Shown here piece by piece: positions 46,120 to 54,501 of a stretch of 64,000 bases of DNA; the first letter of the stretch is position 1, and each line of letters starts with the position of its first letter. The stretch is from Sva-07 sp963710625 (lineage in GTDB: Bacteria > Actinomycetota > Acidimicrobiia > Acidimicrobiales > Ilumatobacteraceae), in NCBI GenBank assembly GCA_963710625.1, contig CAVQBG010000026.1, forward strand, positions 124,001 through 188,000, in the 5' to 3' direction. The notes beneath the pieces are model-generated. The model had not been told where the DNA came from. It worked only from the letters and a program-made list of their open reading frames with translations, and searched no databases. A program made the position numbers and the translations under genes.

Positions 46120-46157
46120 TTCACACGCAGGAAACACTTCGGCGACAAACGGGAAAT
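46120..46157. promoter_or_regulatory. Candidate GlnR box upstream of amtB
   Basis: Four 5-base elements are spaced exactly 6 bases apart: TTCAC, GAAAC, GCGAC, GAAAT. This matches the actinobacterial GlnR pattern GTNAC-n6-GAAAC-n6-GTNAC-n6-GAAAC with a mismatch in three elements. It lies 90 bp before the amtB start, as expected for nitrogen-starvation activation. Confidence 0.6.
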
Positions 46158-46246
46158 CCGCCACCTTTAGGTTGCGCTCGCAATCCGGGCGGCAACGGTG
46201 CCACTGGACCTCGCAATCCCTTTCCCTATCCCTATTTGGAGGACCC

Positions 46247-47617
46247 GTGCGCAAACGTGCATTGAGAATTGCTTCCGGCCTGGGTGGCGTCGTCGCCATC
46301 CTGGCCATCACACCATCCGTCGGCTTCGCCCAGGACTACGTCCCGACGGCGCAGGACTACCTGAACAACATCTGGGTGTTCATCGCCGGCGTGCTGGTGT
46401 TCTTCATGCAGGCAGGATTCGCGCTCGTCGAGGCGGGTCTGACCCGTGCGAAGAACGTCGTGAACATCTTCGCCAAGAACATGACCGACGCCATCGTCGG
46501 CATCCTGGCCTTCTTCGCGACCGGTTGGGCGTTCGCATTCGGCGAGAGCGGCGGCTGGTTCATCGGAACCAGCAACTTCTTCCTCCAGGACCTCGACCTG
46601 GCCGCGATCCCGGAAGGTGGACTGAGCCCCGGCACGTCGTTCTTCTTCCAGGCGGTGTTCGCCGCGACAGCGGTCACCATCGCCTCGGGAGCCATGGCGG
46701 AACGCACCAAGTTCTGGTCGTACGTCATCTTCTCGGCGATCATGTGCGCCTTCATCTACCCGGTGATCGTGCACTGGACCTGGGGCGGCGGTCTCATCGC
46801 CGACATCGACATCAACGGTGCCGTGTTCTCCGACTTCGCCGGCTCCGGCATCGTGCACATGACCGGCGGCATCGCCGCCTTCATGGGTGCGTTGTTCCTC
46901 GGACCCCGCATCGGTCGGTACGCAGAAGACGGCACCGTGCGGGCCATTCCCGGCCACAACATCCCGTTCGCCATCCTCGGTGTCTTCATCCTGTGGGTCG
47001 GTTGGTTCGGCTTCAACCCCGGCTCCGAGCTGCTCGCTGACGAGTTCGTGTCGACGATCGCCGTCAACACGATGCTGGCCGCGTGTGCCGGCGGACTCTT
47101 CACCGCGATCACGATCACGCTGAAGACCGGCAAGCCCGACCTCGCGATGATCGGCAACGGCGTGCTCGCCGGCCTCGTCGCCATCACCGCCCCATGTGGC
47201 GCGGTCACCCCCCTGGCGTCGGTGCTGATCGGTGCTGTCGCCGGCGTGCTGGTGGTCTTCGCGGTGTTCTTCTTCGACAAGGTCAAGATCGACGATCCGG
47301 TGGGCGCCATCAGCGTGCACGGCATCTGCGGCTTCTGGGGCCTGGTCTCGGTCGGCCTGTTCGCCACCTACGACGACGCCTTCCTCGGTCGCGAAGACGC
47401 CGGCCTGTTCTACGGCGGTGGCATCGACCAGCTGCTCGTCCAGCTGCTGATGGCAGCGATCATCCTCGTCTGGGTGGTCGTCTGCACCGGCATCCTCTTC
47501 TCGGTCCTCAAGGCCACGATCGGTCTGCGGGTCGCTCCTGAGGAGGAGATCGAGGGCCTCGACTACCTCGAGCACGGCATCGAGGGCTACGCCCACGACA
47601 TGGCTCACGCGAGCTGA
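46247..47617 (+). CDS. amtB: Ammonium transporter
   Basis: 456 residues. A cleavable signal peptide (SVGFAQDY) precedes about eleven membrane segments. Family motifs include VEAGLTRAKNVVNI, FAGSGIVHMTGGIAAFMG and ISVHGICGFWG, the last two giving the twin pore histidines. The GTG at 46247 is preceded by GGAGG. It is followed 40 bp downstream by glnK, whose product plugs Amt channels when nitrogen is plentiful. A GlnR-like site lies upstream. Confidence 0.95.
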   Translation: MRKRALRIASGLGGVVAILAITPSVGFAQDYVPTAQDYLNNIWVFIAGVLVFFMQAGFALVEAGLTRAKNVVNIFAKNMTDAIVGILAFFATGWAFAFGESGGWFIGTSNFFLQDLDLAAIPEGGLSPGTSFFFQAVFAATAVTIASGAMAERTKFWSYVIFSAIMCAFIYPVIVHWTWGGGLIADIDINGAVFSDFAGSGIVHMTGGIAAFMGALFLGPRIGRYAEDGTVRAIPGHNIPFAILGVFILWVGWFGFNPGSELLADEFVSTIAVNTMLAACAGGLFTAITITLKTGKPDLAMIGNGVLAGLVAITAPCGAVTPLASVLIGAVAGVLVVFAVFFFDKVKIDDPVGAISVHGICGFWGLVSVGLFATYDDAFLGREDAGLFYGGGIDQLLVQLLMAAIILVWVVVCTGILFSVLKATIGLRVAPEEEIEGLDYLEHGIEGYAHDMAHAS

Positions 47618-47657
47618 CACACTTCGATTCAGGCAGAGCCAACAAAGGAACCAACAC

Positions 47658-47996
47658 ATGAAACTCGTGACAGCGGTCATCAAGCCGTTCAAGCTCGACG
47701 ACGTCAAAGATGCCCTCAAGGCCATCGGCGTCGCCGGCATCACCGTCGAGGAAGTCCGCGGCTTCGGCCGTCAGGGCGGCCACACCGAGACCTACCGAGG
47801 AGCGGAGTACAAGATCGACTTCGTACCCAAGGTGAGCCTCGGCATCGTCGTGGCCGACGACGCAGTCGACGGTGTCGTCGACGCCATCGTCTCCTCCGCC
47901 GCCACCGGCAAGATCGGCGACGGCAAGATCTGGGTCACCGACGTGGAGCGCCTCGTGCGCATCCGCACCGGTGAAGAAGGGACCGACGCGATCTAG
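47658..47996 (+). CDS. glnK: Nitrogen regulatory protein PII (GlnK)
   Basis: 112 residues, the full PII length. The T-loop contains Tyr51 in ETYRGAEYKIDF, the site that is uridylylated or adenylylated in other bacteria. The first PII signature is VEEVRGFGRQGG-like and the second is IVSSAATGKIGDGKIWV. It binds ATP/ADP and 2-oxoglutarate and regulates AmtB. No glnD or glnE follows, unlike the amtB-glnK-glnD order of many actinobacteria. A terminator lies about 70 bp downstream. Confidence 0.96.
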   Translation: MKLVTAVIKPFKLDDVKDALKAIGVAGITVEEVRGFGRQGGHTETYRGAEYKIDFVPKVSLGIVVADDAVDGVVDAIVSSAATGKIGDGKIWVTDVERLVRIRTGEEGTDAI

Positions 47997-48063
47997 CTGA
48001 CGTCCAGCATCGGCGTCCTCGCCGATGCCCCTCGGATCGGGCGCACCGTTGCGTCCTGCGAGT

Positions 48064-48111
48064 CGATCCCCGAGCCTCCTTTGCGTCCTCAGAGGGCAGG
48101 CTCGGGGATCG
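48064..48111 (+). terminator. Terminator hairpin after glnK
   Basis: 14-bp perfect arms (CGATCCCCGAGCCT with AGGCTCGGGGATCG) and a 20-base loop, downstream of glnK and 34 bases before the next start. No T-tract. Confidence 0.65.
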
Positions 48112-48144
48112 CCGCGTCCGGGGCGGTCGCGTACAGTGACCCAG

Positions 48145-49371
48145 ATGACCACCCTCGACCAGGACTCCCCGCCACCGACCACACCGGCCCAGGCCGGGCG
48201 GTGGACCGCGCAGTGGAAGGAGCTCTACGCCGAGGTGATCACCACCGGGCTGTGCACCGGCTGCGCCGGGTGCGTGGTCACCTGCCCTCACGACGTGATC
48301 GGGTACGAACACGAAGAAGGCAAGTACATCCCGTTCCACCTGGAGGAGGAACTCGGGCTCGACAACTGTGTCCACGGCTTCGGTGAAGGAGGCGGCTGCA
48401 CCACCTGCACGAGGGCGTGCCCCCGTTTCCGGGCGTGGGAGCCGTCGGCCGACATGCACCTGTTCGGCCGGGTTCGTGAACCCGACGAGATGGCCGGCAT
48501 CTGGCGCCAGCTCTACCTCACCCGCGCCAGCGACGAGATGGTCCACAAGATGGGCCAGGACGGCGGCCTGGTCTCCGCGATGCTGATCTGGCTGCGCGAA
48601 CACGACTACATCGACGCCGCGCTGGTCTCGGGTGTCGAGGACGACGACGCCTGGAAGGCGAAGCCCGCGGTCGTCGCCACCAAGGAGGAGATCCTCGCCA
48701 CAGCCGGCAGCCGCTACACCTACTGCGCCAACCCCCTCGCGCTGCCCGAGGCGAAGGAGAAGGGGTACGAACGCCTGGCGCTGGTCGGCATGGGCTGCCA
48801 GACGTCGTCGCCGCCGACGATGTGGGATCGCAAGGCCGGCAAGGTGTCGAAGCCGTTCCTGTTCAACATCGGCCTGCTGTGCTCCAAGACGTTCGACGAC
48901 GCGATCTTCACCGAACTGTTCGAGGCCAAGTACGGCCTGAAGAAGCAGGACATGGTGAAGATGAACATCAAAGGTGTGTTCCAGATCTGGATGAAGGACG
49001 GCTCGTACCACGAGGTCGACCTCAAGGAGTGCCACGGCTGGACCCGCAAGGGCTGCACGAGCTGCCCCGACTTCGCGGCGGAGCACGCCGACGTGTCCAC
49101 GGGCGGCATCGGCGAGGACAACGACTGGACGCTGACGATCGTGCGCACCGAACTCGGCGAAGAGGTGATCGAGCGGATGATCGCCGACGGATCGATCATC
49201 GCCAAGCCCGCCCAGACCGACGAGACCGCGATGCGGCTGCTGCGCCTGCTGTCGATCGTCAGCCGCCGTCGCTGGCCGAAGGAAGCGGATCCGGCCCCGG
49301 CGATCGGCGTCCCACCACCCAAGAAGAAGGCTCCGGCGCCGTCACCCGACGCCGCAGCAAAATCCGACTGA
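48145..49371 (+). CDS. Coenzyme F420 hydrogenase/dehydrogenase beta-subunit family protein (FrhB/FdhB-like)
   Basis: 408 residues. Two 4Fe-4S cysteine clusters lie at the N-terminus: Cys37, Cys40, Cys43 and Cys47 (GLCTGCAGCVVTC), then Cys75, Cys85, Cys88 and Cys92. The FrhB core follows (QDGGLVSAMLIWL; ATAGSRYTYCANPLAL; LVGMGCQTS; GWTRKGCTSCPDF). Family members move electrons between F420 and Fe-S clusters. No hydrogenase or formate dehydrogenase large subunit is nearby, so the partner is unknown. The C-terminus has a Pro/Lys/Ala-rich tail. Confidence 0.85.
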   Translation: MTTLDQDSPPPTTPAQAGRWTAQWKELYAEVITTGLCTGCAGCVVTCPHDVIGYEHEEGKYIPFHLEEELGLDNCVHGFGEGGGCTTCTRACPRFRAWEPSADMHLFGRVREPDEMAGIWRQLYLTRASDEMVHKMGQDGGLVSAMLIWLREHDYIDAALVSGVEDDDAWKAKPAVVATKEEILATAGSRYTYCANPLALPEAKEKGYERLALVGMGCQTSSPPTMWDRKAGKVSKPFLFNIGLLCSKTFDDAIFTELFEAKYGLKKQDMVKMNIKGVFQIWMKDGSYHEVDLKECHGWTRKGCTSCPDFAAEHADVSTGGIGEDNDWTLTIVRTELGEEVIERMIADGSIIAKPAQTDETAMRLLRLLSIVSRRRWPKEADPAPAIGVPPPKKKAPAPSPDAAAKSD

Positions 49372-49384
49372 ACCGCTCACGCGG

Positions 49385-49702
49385 TCACGGAATGGAGACC
49401 CGGGTGACGCCTTCGGGGTCACACGCCGCGAGATCGGCCTCGAAGCGGGCGAGTTCGGCGACCGCTGAGTCCCTCACGTCCGGGGTGTCGCTGGTCGCAT
49501 CCTCGCCGAGTGTGTCGAGGTCGTAGTTCTTGATCACACCGAGCATGCAGTCCTGGATCTCGGGGAAGTCCTGGGTCTCGGTCTTCACCAGGTCCTCCGC
49601 CACCCGAGTCGGACTGGGGTCGGAGGTGCACGAAGACACCCCGAACACGGCGACGAGGCCGACGGCGAGCGAAGTGAAGAGCGGGCGACGAGGCGAGATC
49701 AC
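49385..49702 (-). CDS. Small secreted lipoprotein, function unknown
   Basis: 105 residues. The signal peptide ends at the lipobox GVSSC with Cys25. The mature part is acidic, with two further cysteines (QDCMLGV and LAACDPEG) that may form a disulfide. No family recognised. It is convergent with the FrhB-like gene, 13 bp apart. Confidence 0.7.
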   Translation of the reverse strand: MISPRRPLFTSLAVGLVAVFGVSSCTSDPSPTRVAEDLVKTETQDFPEIQDCMLGVIKNYDLDTLGEDATSDTPDVRDSAVAELARFEADLAACDPEGVTRVSIP

Positions 49703-49755
49703 AGCACTGCGAGGCTACTGGCACCCCTTCCGTGCGCCACCGGTGTCATCCGGGG

Positions 49756-50424
49756 TCAGCAGCCGGAGGCCAGCTCGACGGCACGAGCGAACACGGCGTC
49801 GAGCATCGGTTCGGTGAGGCGCCCGGTGAACGTGTTCTGCTGGCTCGGGTGGAACGAGCAGACGAGCGTCGGGCCACCGTCGACCGGGATCTCGACGCCG
49901 TGGCCGAACTTCGGACGCGGACGCACCCCGAAGTGGACGCACGCAGCCTGGTAGCCGAACTGGCCGAGGCACACCACGACCGACATCGAGCTCAGTCCGG
50001 CGAACTCGCGCTGGAGGAACGGCGCGCACGCATCGCGTTCGTCGGGCGTCGGCGAGTTGCCGGGCGGTGCGCACTTGACCGCGGCGGTCACCCACGCATC
50101 GTCGAGACGAAGACCATCGTCGAGCGCCACCGACTCGGCCTGGTTGGCGAGGCCGGCACGGTGCATCGCTCCGAACAGCCAGTCGCCGCTGCGGTCACCG
50201 GTGAACACCCGCCCGGTGCGGTTGGCCCCGTGCGCCGCCGGCGCGAGGCCCAGCACCACGATGCGGGCTCCGGGATCCCCGAACCCCGGGATCGGGCGAC
50301 CCCAGTACGTCTCGTCGCGGTAGGCAGCCCGCTTCGTGGTCGCCACCTCCTCACGCCACGCCACGAGCCGGGGGCATGCCCGGCAGGTCACCACATCGCG
50401 TTCGAGCCTGGCGAGCGGAGTCAC
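49756..50424 (-). CDS. Uracil-DNA glycosylase, family 5 (UdgB) type
   Basis: 222 residues from GTG 50424 (GTG 50451 would add nine). The N-terminal CRACPRLVAWREEVA holds the first two Fe-S cysteines, and two more are in VKCAPPGNSP and ERDACAPF. Motif A is GLAPAAHGANRTGR, where Ala replaces the catalytic Asp/Asn of other families, as in family 5. The motif near the end is SFHPSQQNT. It removes uracil and other damaged bases from DNA. It is divergent from the histidine phosphatase gene. Confidence 0.88.
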   Translation of the reverse strand: MTPLARLERDVVTCRACPRLVAWREEVATTKRAAYRDETYWGRPIPGFGDPGARIVVLGLAPAAHGANRTGRVFTGDRSGDWLFGAMHRAGLANQAESVALDDGLRLDDAWVTAAVKCAPPGNSPTPDERDACAPFLQREFAGLSSMSVVVCLGQFGYQAACVHFGVRPRPKFGHGVEIPVDGGPTLVCSFHPSQQNTFTGRLTEPMLDAVFARAVELASGC

Positions 50425-50454
50425 GGCACTCGACAGTAGGTTGGGACGCACCTC

Positions 50455-51144
50455 ATGGCCACCACGAACGCACGCCCCACCAAACGGACCGCCGCGAAAC
50501 GAACCGCGGCGAAGCCGTCGCCGTTCACCACGGTCCTGCTCGTTCGTCACGGACAGACACCGACGACGGGCAAGGTGTTGCCAGGACGGGCCAAGGGCCT
50601 CCACCTCGCCGACGAGGGTCGGCGTCAGGCCGACATCGCCGCCGCACGCGTCGGGGAGCTGAAGCGGGTCGATGCCGTCTACAGCTCGCCTCTGGAGCGA
50701 GCGAAGGAGACCGCAGCGCCGATCTCGAAGACCCGTGGTCTGCGCACACAGATCGACCGGGGACTCCTCGAATGCGACTTCGGCGACTGGACCGGTGCCG
50801 AGTTGAAGAAGCTGATGAAACTCCCCGAGTGGCAGACGGTCCAGCGGGCACCGTCGACGTTCCGGTTCCCGAACGGCGAGAGCTTCACCGAGATGCAGAC
50901 CCGGATGGTCTCGACGCTCGACCGCCTCCGCACGGCGCATCCCGGCGGCACGATCGTGTGCGTCTCCCACGCCGACACGATCAAGGCCGCGGTCGCCCAT
51001 GCTCTCGGCACCCACATCGATCTGTTCCAGCGCATCGTCATCAGCCCGGCGTCCGTCACCGCGATCACGTGGGGTCCCGGCGGTCCGACCGTTCTGGCGG
51101 TCAACTCCACCGGGCGCCCGCTGACCGACCTCCAACCCTCGTGA
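50455..51144 (+). CDS. Histidine phosphatase superfamily protein, MSMEG_4193 family
   Basis: 229 residues. The phospho-accepting His32 lies in LLVRHGQTPTTG. The second His is in IVCVSHADTIKAAVAHAL, with Arg in SSPLERAKETA. The extra N-terminus is Lys/Ala-rich (TKRTAAKRTAAKPSP). The family always accompanies the SCO1664-type and DUF3090-type proteins in actinobacteria. Its substrate is not known; phosphomutase annotations are by homology. It is the first gene of that conserved trio, 7 bp before the next. Confidence 0.88.
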   Translation: MATTNARPTKRTAAKRTAAKPSPFTTVLLVRHGQTPTTGKVLPGRAKGLHLADEGRRQADIAAARVGELKRVDAVYSSPLERAKETAAPISKTRGLRTQIDRGLLECDFGDWTGAELKKLMKLPEWQTVQRAPSTFRFPNGESFTEMQTRMVSTLDRLRTAHPGGTIVCVSHADTIKAAVAHALGTHIDLFQRIVISPASVTAITWGPGGPTVLAVNSTGRPLTDLQPS

Positions 51145-51151
51145 GCGTCCG

Positions 51152-51655
51152 ATGAGTGTGTTCTTCGAATTCGACGAGGTGTCGGCCTTCACCGTCGGCA
51201 CGGTGGGCCGGCCCGGCGAGCGGACATTCCTCCTGCAGGCGCGCTCGGAGAGCCAACGCGTGACCGTCAAGTGCGAGAAGCAGCAGACGGCGGCGATCGT
51301 GCAGTACCTCCGCAAGGTCCTCGCCGACCTCCCACCCGCCGAGGACCGCCCGATGCCGGGGGCGCTGGAGCTGCGAGATCCACTCGATCCGTCGTTCGTG
51401 CTCGGCCCGATCGGGTTGGGCTACGACCGCTCGAGCGACCGGGTGCTGATCCAACTCGAAGAGGTCGGCGAGGTCGACGACGACGGAGAGTTCATCGACG
51501 ACGATCGTGGACACGTCCGGTTGTACCTCAGTCGAGGCCAGGCAGCGGCGTTCTGCGACCACGCCGACGGAGTGGTCGAGGCGGGTCGACCACCGTGCCA
51601 GTGGTGCAGCTTTCCGATCGATCCCGACGGCCACGACTGCCCCCGGATGAACTGA
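51152..51655 (+). CDS. DUF3090 family protein
   Basis: 167 residues, a full-length family member. The N-terminal half is strand-rich (EVSAFTVGTVGRPGERTFLLQ, then VTVKCEKQQ). The C-terminal CQWCSFPIDPDGHDCPRMN contains Cys residues in a CxxC-x10-C arrangement that could bind zinc. The function is unknown. It sits between the histidine phosphatase and SCO1664-type genes and is probably co-translated with them. Confidence 0.88.
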   Translation: MSVFFEFDEVSAFTVGTVGRPGERTFLLQARSESQRVTVKCEKQQTAAIVQYLRKVLADLPPAEDRPMPGALELRDPLDPSFVLGPIGLGYDRSSDRVLIQLEEVGEVDDDGEFIDDDRGHVRLYLSRGQAAAFCDHADGVVEAGRPPCQWCSFPIDPDGHDCPRMN

Positions 51656-51661
51656 TCCGGC

Positions 51662-52450
51662 GTGGCACTGCACGACGACGACGTCCGCGACGACCACGAT
51701 GACGACGACGAGCGCGGTGTGGAGTTGCGCGTCGACGTCGTCGACGATCCGATCCGCCACCTGCTGCAGGGCGAGGTCGAGATCGAGGGTCGCATGCCCT
51801 ACAGCAGCAACGCCACGTTCCTCGTCCACGTCACGCATGACGGTGCGAGCCACCCGGCGATCTACAAGCCGACCCGCGGGGAGCGCCCGCTGTGGGACTT
51901 CGAGCCGGGCCTGCATCGCCGCGAGGTGGCGGCCTACCTGCTGAGCGAGCACCTCGGGCTCCACGTGGTGCCACCGACGGTGCTGCGCGACGGACCCCTC
52001 GGCGAAGGTTCGATCCAGTGGTTCGTCACCGCCGACCACAGCCAGCACTACTTCACCATCCACGAGGCGCACCCGGAGCTGCACGACCGGCTCCGGGCGA
52101 TGGCGTTGCTCGACATCCTCGCCAACAACACCGACCGCAAGAGCGGCCACGTCCTCCTGATCCCCGAGCGCGACGGTGAACCGGCGTCGGTGTGGGGTAT
52201 CGACAACGGTTTGTGCTTCGCCGCCGACTACAAGCTGCGGACGGTGATCTGGGAATTCGGCGACGAGCCGATCGGCGACGAGCTGCTCGTCCGGGTGGGG
52301 TCGCTGTGCGAGCGGGTGCCGCTCGAGATCGCTGCGCTGCTCGCCGACGACGAGGTCGAGGCGCTGCAGGGTCGAGCCGCATGGTGTGTGACGCACCGAC
52401 GCTTCCCGACCGACCCCAGCGGTCGACGCTATCCCTGGCCGCTGGTCTGA
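51662..52450 (+). CDS. SCO1664 family protein, kinase-like
   Basis: 262 residues, GTG start. An acidic N-terminus (DDDVRDDHDDDDERG) precedes a fold reminiscent of PI3/4-kinase-like or HipA-like ATP-binding proteins: the IYKPTRGERPLWDF strand with Lys, GLHRREVAAYLLSEHLG, LLDILANNTDRKSGHVLL (possible catalytic loop) and VWGIDNGLCF (possible metal-binding Asp). The family is conserved beside MSMEG_4193- and DUF3090-type proteins. The substrate is unknown. Confidence 0.85.
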   Translation: MALHDDDVRDDHDDDDERGVELRVDVVDDPIRHLLQGEVEIEGRMPYSSNATFLVHVTHDGASHPAIYKPTRGERPLWDFEPGLHRREVAAYLLSEHLGLHVVPPTVLRDGPLGEGSIQWFVTADHSQHYFTIHEAHPELHDRLRAMALLDILANNTDRKSGHVLLIPERDGEPASVWGIDNGLCFAADYKLRTVIWEFGDEPIGDELLVRVGSLCERVPLEIAALLADDEVEALQGRAAWCVTHRRFPTDPSGRRYPWPLV

Positions 52451-52452
52451 TC

Positions 52453-53442
52453 GTGCGGATCGACGACGACGCGCTCGACGACCTGATCCATCGCGCCGAT
52501 CTCGACGGGCTCGTGCGGCTGATCGACGATCGATCCGGCGAGCGCGACTGGGCGGGCCTGCTCCGGCTTCGAGACCGTGCGCGCCAGGCGGTCGCCACCG
52601 GACGCCAGCTCTGGCCCGCCGCGACGCTGGCCGAATACCGCCTCGCCCTGCATGCGGCCCCGGAGTTCGTGGCGGCCGTCCTCGACGAGACCGACGGGTT
52701 GTCGGGCCGGTTCACGATCGGGCCGCTCACCGAGGTGGCCGCACAGCACCACACGTGGGCCGATCTGTTTCCCGAGCTCGATCGTGGACCCCGCGCCGCG
52801 TTCGTGGCCCACGAACGGGTCCTGCGCGGTGAGACGATCGACGCGCCCGATCTCCCTCCGGTGCTCGACGTCCCCCTCGACCTGCAGCCGTGGGAGCCCA
52901 TGTATGCGCTCGCCGACTACACCGATGCGGGCGCCGAGTTCCCCTCTCCGCTGCTCCCCGACGACTGGGACGACATCGACACGAGCCGCGCCGAACTGCT
53001 CGACGACGACGTCGAACTCGCCGTGCGGCAACTCGTCGAGCCGTGGACGTCGAGTTCGAACGGGCACGTCGAGACGGTGTGCGTCGAGGGTGACATCGGC
53101 GGTGCGCTCGGTTCGCTCGGCCTGCGGCGGGCGCGAGTGGTCGAACTCGATCCGGCGACGGCGCTCGCCTGGATGGCGTGGGCAGGAGCGAGTGGCGGTG
53201 CCCACGGACGGCGCCGAGGTGCCGCATCCGGGCGATTCGGCGCCTGGTGGACCCTGGGCGCATTCGGCGACCTGCTCGACGACTGGCCGGTTCCCCCGGA
53301 CGAGCTCGGCGAGTTGTCACAGGACCTGCGCTGGTATCGCTGGGATGCGCACGAGCCCGCGATCGGCTGGCAGCTCCAACTGGCGGTCGAGGACCCCGAG
53401 GAGTCCGTCGCCTGGGCCCTCATCGCCCGCGACGCCACCTGA
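52453..53442 (+). CDS. Uncharacterised acidic protein following the SCO1664 trio
   Basis: 329 residues, GTG start 2 bases after the previous stop. It is acidic and soluble, with no signal peptide or membrane segment. Recognisable stretches are WAGLLRLRDRARQAVATGRQLWPAA, GRFTIGPLTEVAAQHHTWADLF and RFGAWWTLGAFGDLLDDWP, which are helical and repeat-like. I cannot assign a family. The tight spacing suggests membership of the same operon as the three conserved genes. Confidence 0.7.
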   Translation: MRIDDDALDDLIHRADLDGLVRLIDDRSGERDWAGLLRLRDRARQAVATGRQLWPAATLAEYRLALHAAPEFVAAVLDETDGLSGRFTIGPLTEVAAQHHTWADLFPELDRGPRAAFVAHERVLRGETIDAPDLPPVLDVPLDLQPWEPMYALADYTDAGAEFPSPLLPDDWDDIDTSRAELLDDDVELAVRQLVEPWTSSSNGHVETVCVEGDIGGALGSLGLRRARVVELDPATALAWMAWAGASGGAHGRRRGAASGRFGAWWTLGAFGDLLDDWPVPPDELGELSQDLRWYRWDAHEPAIGWQLQLAVEDPEESVAWALIARDAT

Positions 53443-53467
53443 CACCCCTCCCTCACCCGAAAAATGC

Positions 53468-53498
53468 CGGAATCCGGTCGCTGAGCGACCGGATTCCG
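53468..53498. terminator. Rho-independent terminator between convergent operons
   Basis: Perfect 14-bp arms (CGGAATCCGGTCGC with its complement) and loop TGA. Read on the minus strand the stem is followed by GGCATTTTTCGGG, so a T-tract serves the etfBA operon. It also closes the rightward operon. Confidence 0.8.
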
Positions 53499-53521
53499 CA
53501 AGATTTCGGGTTGGCTGGCGG

Positions 53522-54490
53522 TCAGGTGCGGGCGTCGAGGGCTGCGAGCAGCTGCGGGAGCACCTTGTGGACGTCACCGACGATGCCGAGGTCGGCGACA
53601 CCGAAGATCGGTGCCTCCTTGTCCTTGTTGATCGCGATGATGTTCTTCGAGCCCTTCATGCCCACCATGTGCTGCGTCGCACCGGAGATGCCGGCCGCGA
53701 TGTAGACCGTCGGCTTGACGACCTTGCCGGTCTGGCCGACCTGGTAGCTGTAGGGCACCCAACCGGCATCGACGATCGCTCGGGACGCACCGGGCGCACC
53801 CTTCAGCGCCTTGGCCAGCGACTCGATCATCTCGAACTTGTCGGCCTCACCGAGACCACGTCCACCGGCGACGACCACGGCGGCCTCGTCGAGCTTGGGA
53901 CCCGAGGTCTCCTCGACGTGCACCGCGGTGACGGTGGCCCCGGCGGTGGAGCCCAGATCGGGCACAGGAGCGGCGACGACCTCACCGGCCGCACCGGCAC
54001 CGGGCTCGGCGACGAAGCTCTTCGGGCGGAACGCCGCGAGGAACGGACGCTCGCCCGTGAACGTCGAGTTCACGAGCTTGGTGCCGCCGAAGATCGGCGT
54101 CTGCACGGTGACGCTGTCACCGTCGACGGTGATGCTCGTCGAGTTGGTGAGCACCGTGCGGTCGAGCTTGACCGACAGCCGTGCCATCACGTCACGGCCC
54201 TCGTAGCTCTGCGGGAACATGATCAGGTCGGGCGAGTCGCCTCCGTCGATGACGGCCTTCATCGCCGCAGCGACGGCCACACCCGGCAGTGCCCCGCCGA
54301 GATCGCCGGTGGCGTAGACCTTGGCCGCGCCGTGGTCGCCGAGCGCCCCGGCAGCTGCGGCCCCGTCGCCGGCCATGAAGGCCGAGACGTTCCCGCCCAG
54401 GCTGCGGGCCTTGGTGAGCAGTTCGAGCGTGCCGGTGGTCGGTACGCCGTCGGTGGCCTGTGCGAACACCCAGATGTTGTCGATACCCAT
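53522..54490 (-). CDS. etfA: Electron transfer flavoprotein alpha subunit
   Basis: 322 residues. The C-terminal FAD domain contains VVVAGGRGLGEADKFEMIESL, YQVGQTGKVVKPTVYIAAGISG and NIIAINKDKEAPIFGVADLGIVGD, which is the ETF-alpha signature. Together with EtfB it carries electrons from acyl-CoA dehydrogenases to the respiratory chain. It is 11 bp after etfB. The ATG at 54490 begins MGIDNIWVFAQ, the usual family start. Confidence 0.95.
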   Translation of the reverse strand: MGIDNIWVFAQATDGVPTTGTLELLTKARSLGGNVSAFMAGDGAAAAGALGDHGAAKVYATGDLGGALPGVAVAAAMKAVIDGGDSPDLIMFPQSYEGRDVMARLSVKLDRTVLTNSTSITVDGDSVTVQTPIFGGTKLVNSTFTGERPFLAAFRPKSFVAEPGAGAAGEVVAAPVPDLGSTAGATVTAVHVEETSGPKLDEAAVVVAGGRGLGEADKFEMIESLAKALKGAPGASRAIVDAGWVPYSYQVGQTGKVVKPTVYIAAGISGATQHMVGMKGSKNIIAINKDKEAPIFGVADLGIVGDVHKVLPQLLAALDART

Positions 54491-54501
54491 GATCGGTCTC
54501 C

